Shown here piece by piece: positions 62,996 to 64,000 of a stretch of DNA of 64,000 nt. Every line of letters begins with the position of its first letter. The stretch's first letter is position 1. The translations under genes and the position numbers were made by a program. Below the pieces are notes generated by a model that ran no database searches, was not told the origin of the DNA, and worked only from the letters and a program-made list of their open reading frames with translations. The stretch spans positions 1 to 64,000 of the forward strand of contig JABEVE010000031.1 in assembly GCA_013044035.1 (NCBI GenBank). Direction: 5' to 3'. This DNA comes from Burkholderiales bacterium. Lineage in GTDB: Bacteria > Pseudomonadota > Gammaproteobacteria > Burkholderiales > Burkholderiaceae_C.

Positions 62996-63640
62996 ATGGC
63001 AATAGCGAAAGCCACGACCATGAACCTCCCGGATTACTGGGACGAGGCCTGCGCGCAGTTGATGCGGGCCGATCGGGTGATGCGCAAGCTCATTCCACAG
63101 CATCGGGCCACGCAGCTGCAAAGCCGTGGCGACGCCTTTCAGACCCTGGCGCGTTCGGTCGTCGGCCAGCAGATCTCCGTCAAGGCGGCCCAATCGGTGT
63201 GGGAGCGGCTGCTGACGCAAGTCGGCGCAGTCACGCCACAAGGCATTCTGGCCCGCGAGATTGCCGCGTTGCGGCTGGCCGGGCTGTCGCAGCGCAAGTG
63301 CGAGTACTTGCGCGACCTGGCCGCCAAATTCGACGCCGGCGAGGTTCACCCCGGACAGTGGGACGAGATGCCGGACGAGGCCATCATCACCGAACTGGTC
63401 GCCATCCGCGGTATCGGCCGCTGGACGGCCGAGATGTTTCTGATGTTCCACCTGATGCGCCCGGACGTGCTGCCGCTGGACGATCTGGGTTTGCAGCGCG
63501 GCATCAGCCTGGGCTATTTTTCCGGCGAGGCCGTCAGCCGGAGCGAACTACGCGAGGTGGCCGCCGCCTGGGCGCCCTGGCGTTCGGTCGGCACTTGGTA
63601 TATTTGGCGCAGCATTGATCCGGTCGTGGTCGACTATTGA
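62996..63640 (+). CDS. DNA-3-methyladenine glycosylase (AlkA/HhH-GPD family)
   Basis: A 214-residue base-excision repair enzyme. The helix-hairpin-helix and catalytic aspartate are in LVAIRGIGRWTAEMFLMFHLMRPDVLPLDDLGLQRG. QTLARSVVGQQISVKAAQSVWERL is the substrate-pocket region. The start could be 62996 or 63020 (MNLPDYWDEA). It is coupled to cysS. Confidence 0.92.
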   Translation: MAIAKATTMNLPDYWDEACAQLMRADRVMRKLIPQHRATQLQSRGDAFQTLARSVVGQQISVKAAQSVWERLLTQVGAVTPQGILAREIAALRLAGLSQRKCEYLRDLAAKFDAGEVHPGQWDEMPDEAIITELVAIRGIGRWTAEMFLMFHLMRPDVLPLDDLGLQRGISLGYFSGEAVSRSELREVAAAWAPWRSVGTWYIWRSIDPVVVDY

Positions 63641-63750
63641 ATCGCACCGAGATCACCACAGAACCGACGCCAGCAGCGCGGCCATCACCGGCCCGCTGCG
63701 CATGGCGCTTGCGCCGTTTCAAGCGGACGGCATTGCAAAGGGGTTGAACC

Positions 63751-64000
63751 ATGAGCAAGAAAGTTTTTCTCGACTTTGAGCAGCCGGTTGCCGAATTGGA
63801 AACCAAGATCGAAGAGCTGCGCTATGTGCAGGACGAATCGGCCGTTGATATTTCCGAAGAAATCAGCCGCCTGCAGAAAAAAAGCCAACAGCTAACCAAA
63901 GATCTGTACGCCAAGCTCTCGCCCTGGCAGGTCACGCAGATTGCCCGCCATGCCCAGCGCCCCTACACACTGGACTACGTGGCGCAGATGTTCACCGATT
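63751..64000 (+). CDS. accA: Acetyl-CoA carboxylase carboxyltransferase subunit alpha (3' end missing)
   Basis: The first 83 codons of accA are present. [30 protein letters not shown] is the typical N-terminus, followed by [26 protein letters not shown]. AccA with AccD transfers carboxyl from biotin to acetyl-CoA in fatty acid synthesis. The gene runs off the window end. The 110-bp gap to the glycosylase gene may hold its promoter. Confidence 0.95.
   Translation, partial: MSKKVFLDFEQPVAELETKIEELRYVQDESAVDISEEISRLQKKSQQLTKDLYAKLSPWQVTQIARHAQRPYTLDYVAQMFTD

Noticed and set aside
1-64000. CRISPR array, prophage or complete insertion sequence
   Set aside because: No regularly spaced repeats, no transposase or integrase gene and no phage structural genes were seen in the window.

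Overview
The window is high-GC, densely packed chromosomal DNA of a betaproteobacterium, most likely of the order Burkholderiales. The house-keeping genes (YggX, N-acetylglutamate synthase, glnS, suhB, cysE, lpxH, an intracellular PHA depolymerase, cysS, accA) all read as members of that group. A Thiomonas- or Comamonadaceae-like genus would fit, but the sequence alone does not fix it. The window cuts rimO at the left end and accA at the right end.

Layout. 1-6.1 kb: rimO, a queE-queD pair for 7-deazaguanine synthesis, a TauE/SafE permease, a SatP-type acetate channel, a FadL-type porin and yggX. 6.2-19.3 kb: argA, a very large hrpA helicase gene carrying two in-frame repeat insertions, a DUF3311/sodium-solute symporter pair, a MAPEG protein, a class III CoA-transferase, purD, a yebC-type regulator and a HerA-like ATPase. 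19.5-38.6 kb: an aryl-polyene (xanthomonadin-like) biosynthetic locus in three blocks. 38.9-50.7 kb: two paralogous Pro/Tyr-rich secreted proteins, a PAP2 phosphatase, glnS, a 2OG-Fe oxygenase, NAD-type isocitrate dehydrogenase, phaZ, a glutathione transferase, small accessory genes and a cytochrome c. 50.9-64 kb: tRNA-Arg(CCG), a probably acquired acetyltransferase, suhB, trmJ, cysE, a methanethiol-oxidase-type gene with a membrane partner, an lpxH-ppiB-ppiA-L,D-transpeptidase-TPR run, cysS, a DNA glycosylase and accA.

The polyene locus is the main accessory system. Block 1 (plus strand, 19531-24510) has a flavin oxidoreductase with halogenase hallmarks, a XanB2-type chorismatase that should supply the hydroxybenzoate starter, a MipA/OmpV porin, an acyltransferase and a glycosyltransferase, all overlapping. 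Block 2 (minus strand, 25752-29252) has one complete ketosynthase, a chain-length-factor-like protein, a dehydratase and a ketoreductase, also overlapping. Block 3 (minus strand, 30811-38594) has an acyl carrier protein, a membrane protein, an AMP ligase, a second dehydratase, an acyltransferase, a LolA-like protein, an MMPL exporter and a polysaccharide deacetylase. A RES-Xre toxin-antitoxin pair separates blocks 1 and 2, and a Tat-exported GH64-like glucanase lipoprotein separates blocks 2 and 3. Expected product (inference): a possibly halogenated aryl polyene lipid placed in the outer membrane.

Palindromic REP-like elements of one family are inserted in frame in coding sequence three times: twice in hrpA and once, as a 78-bp unit bounded by a 40-bp exact direct repeat, in the polyene dehydratase.
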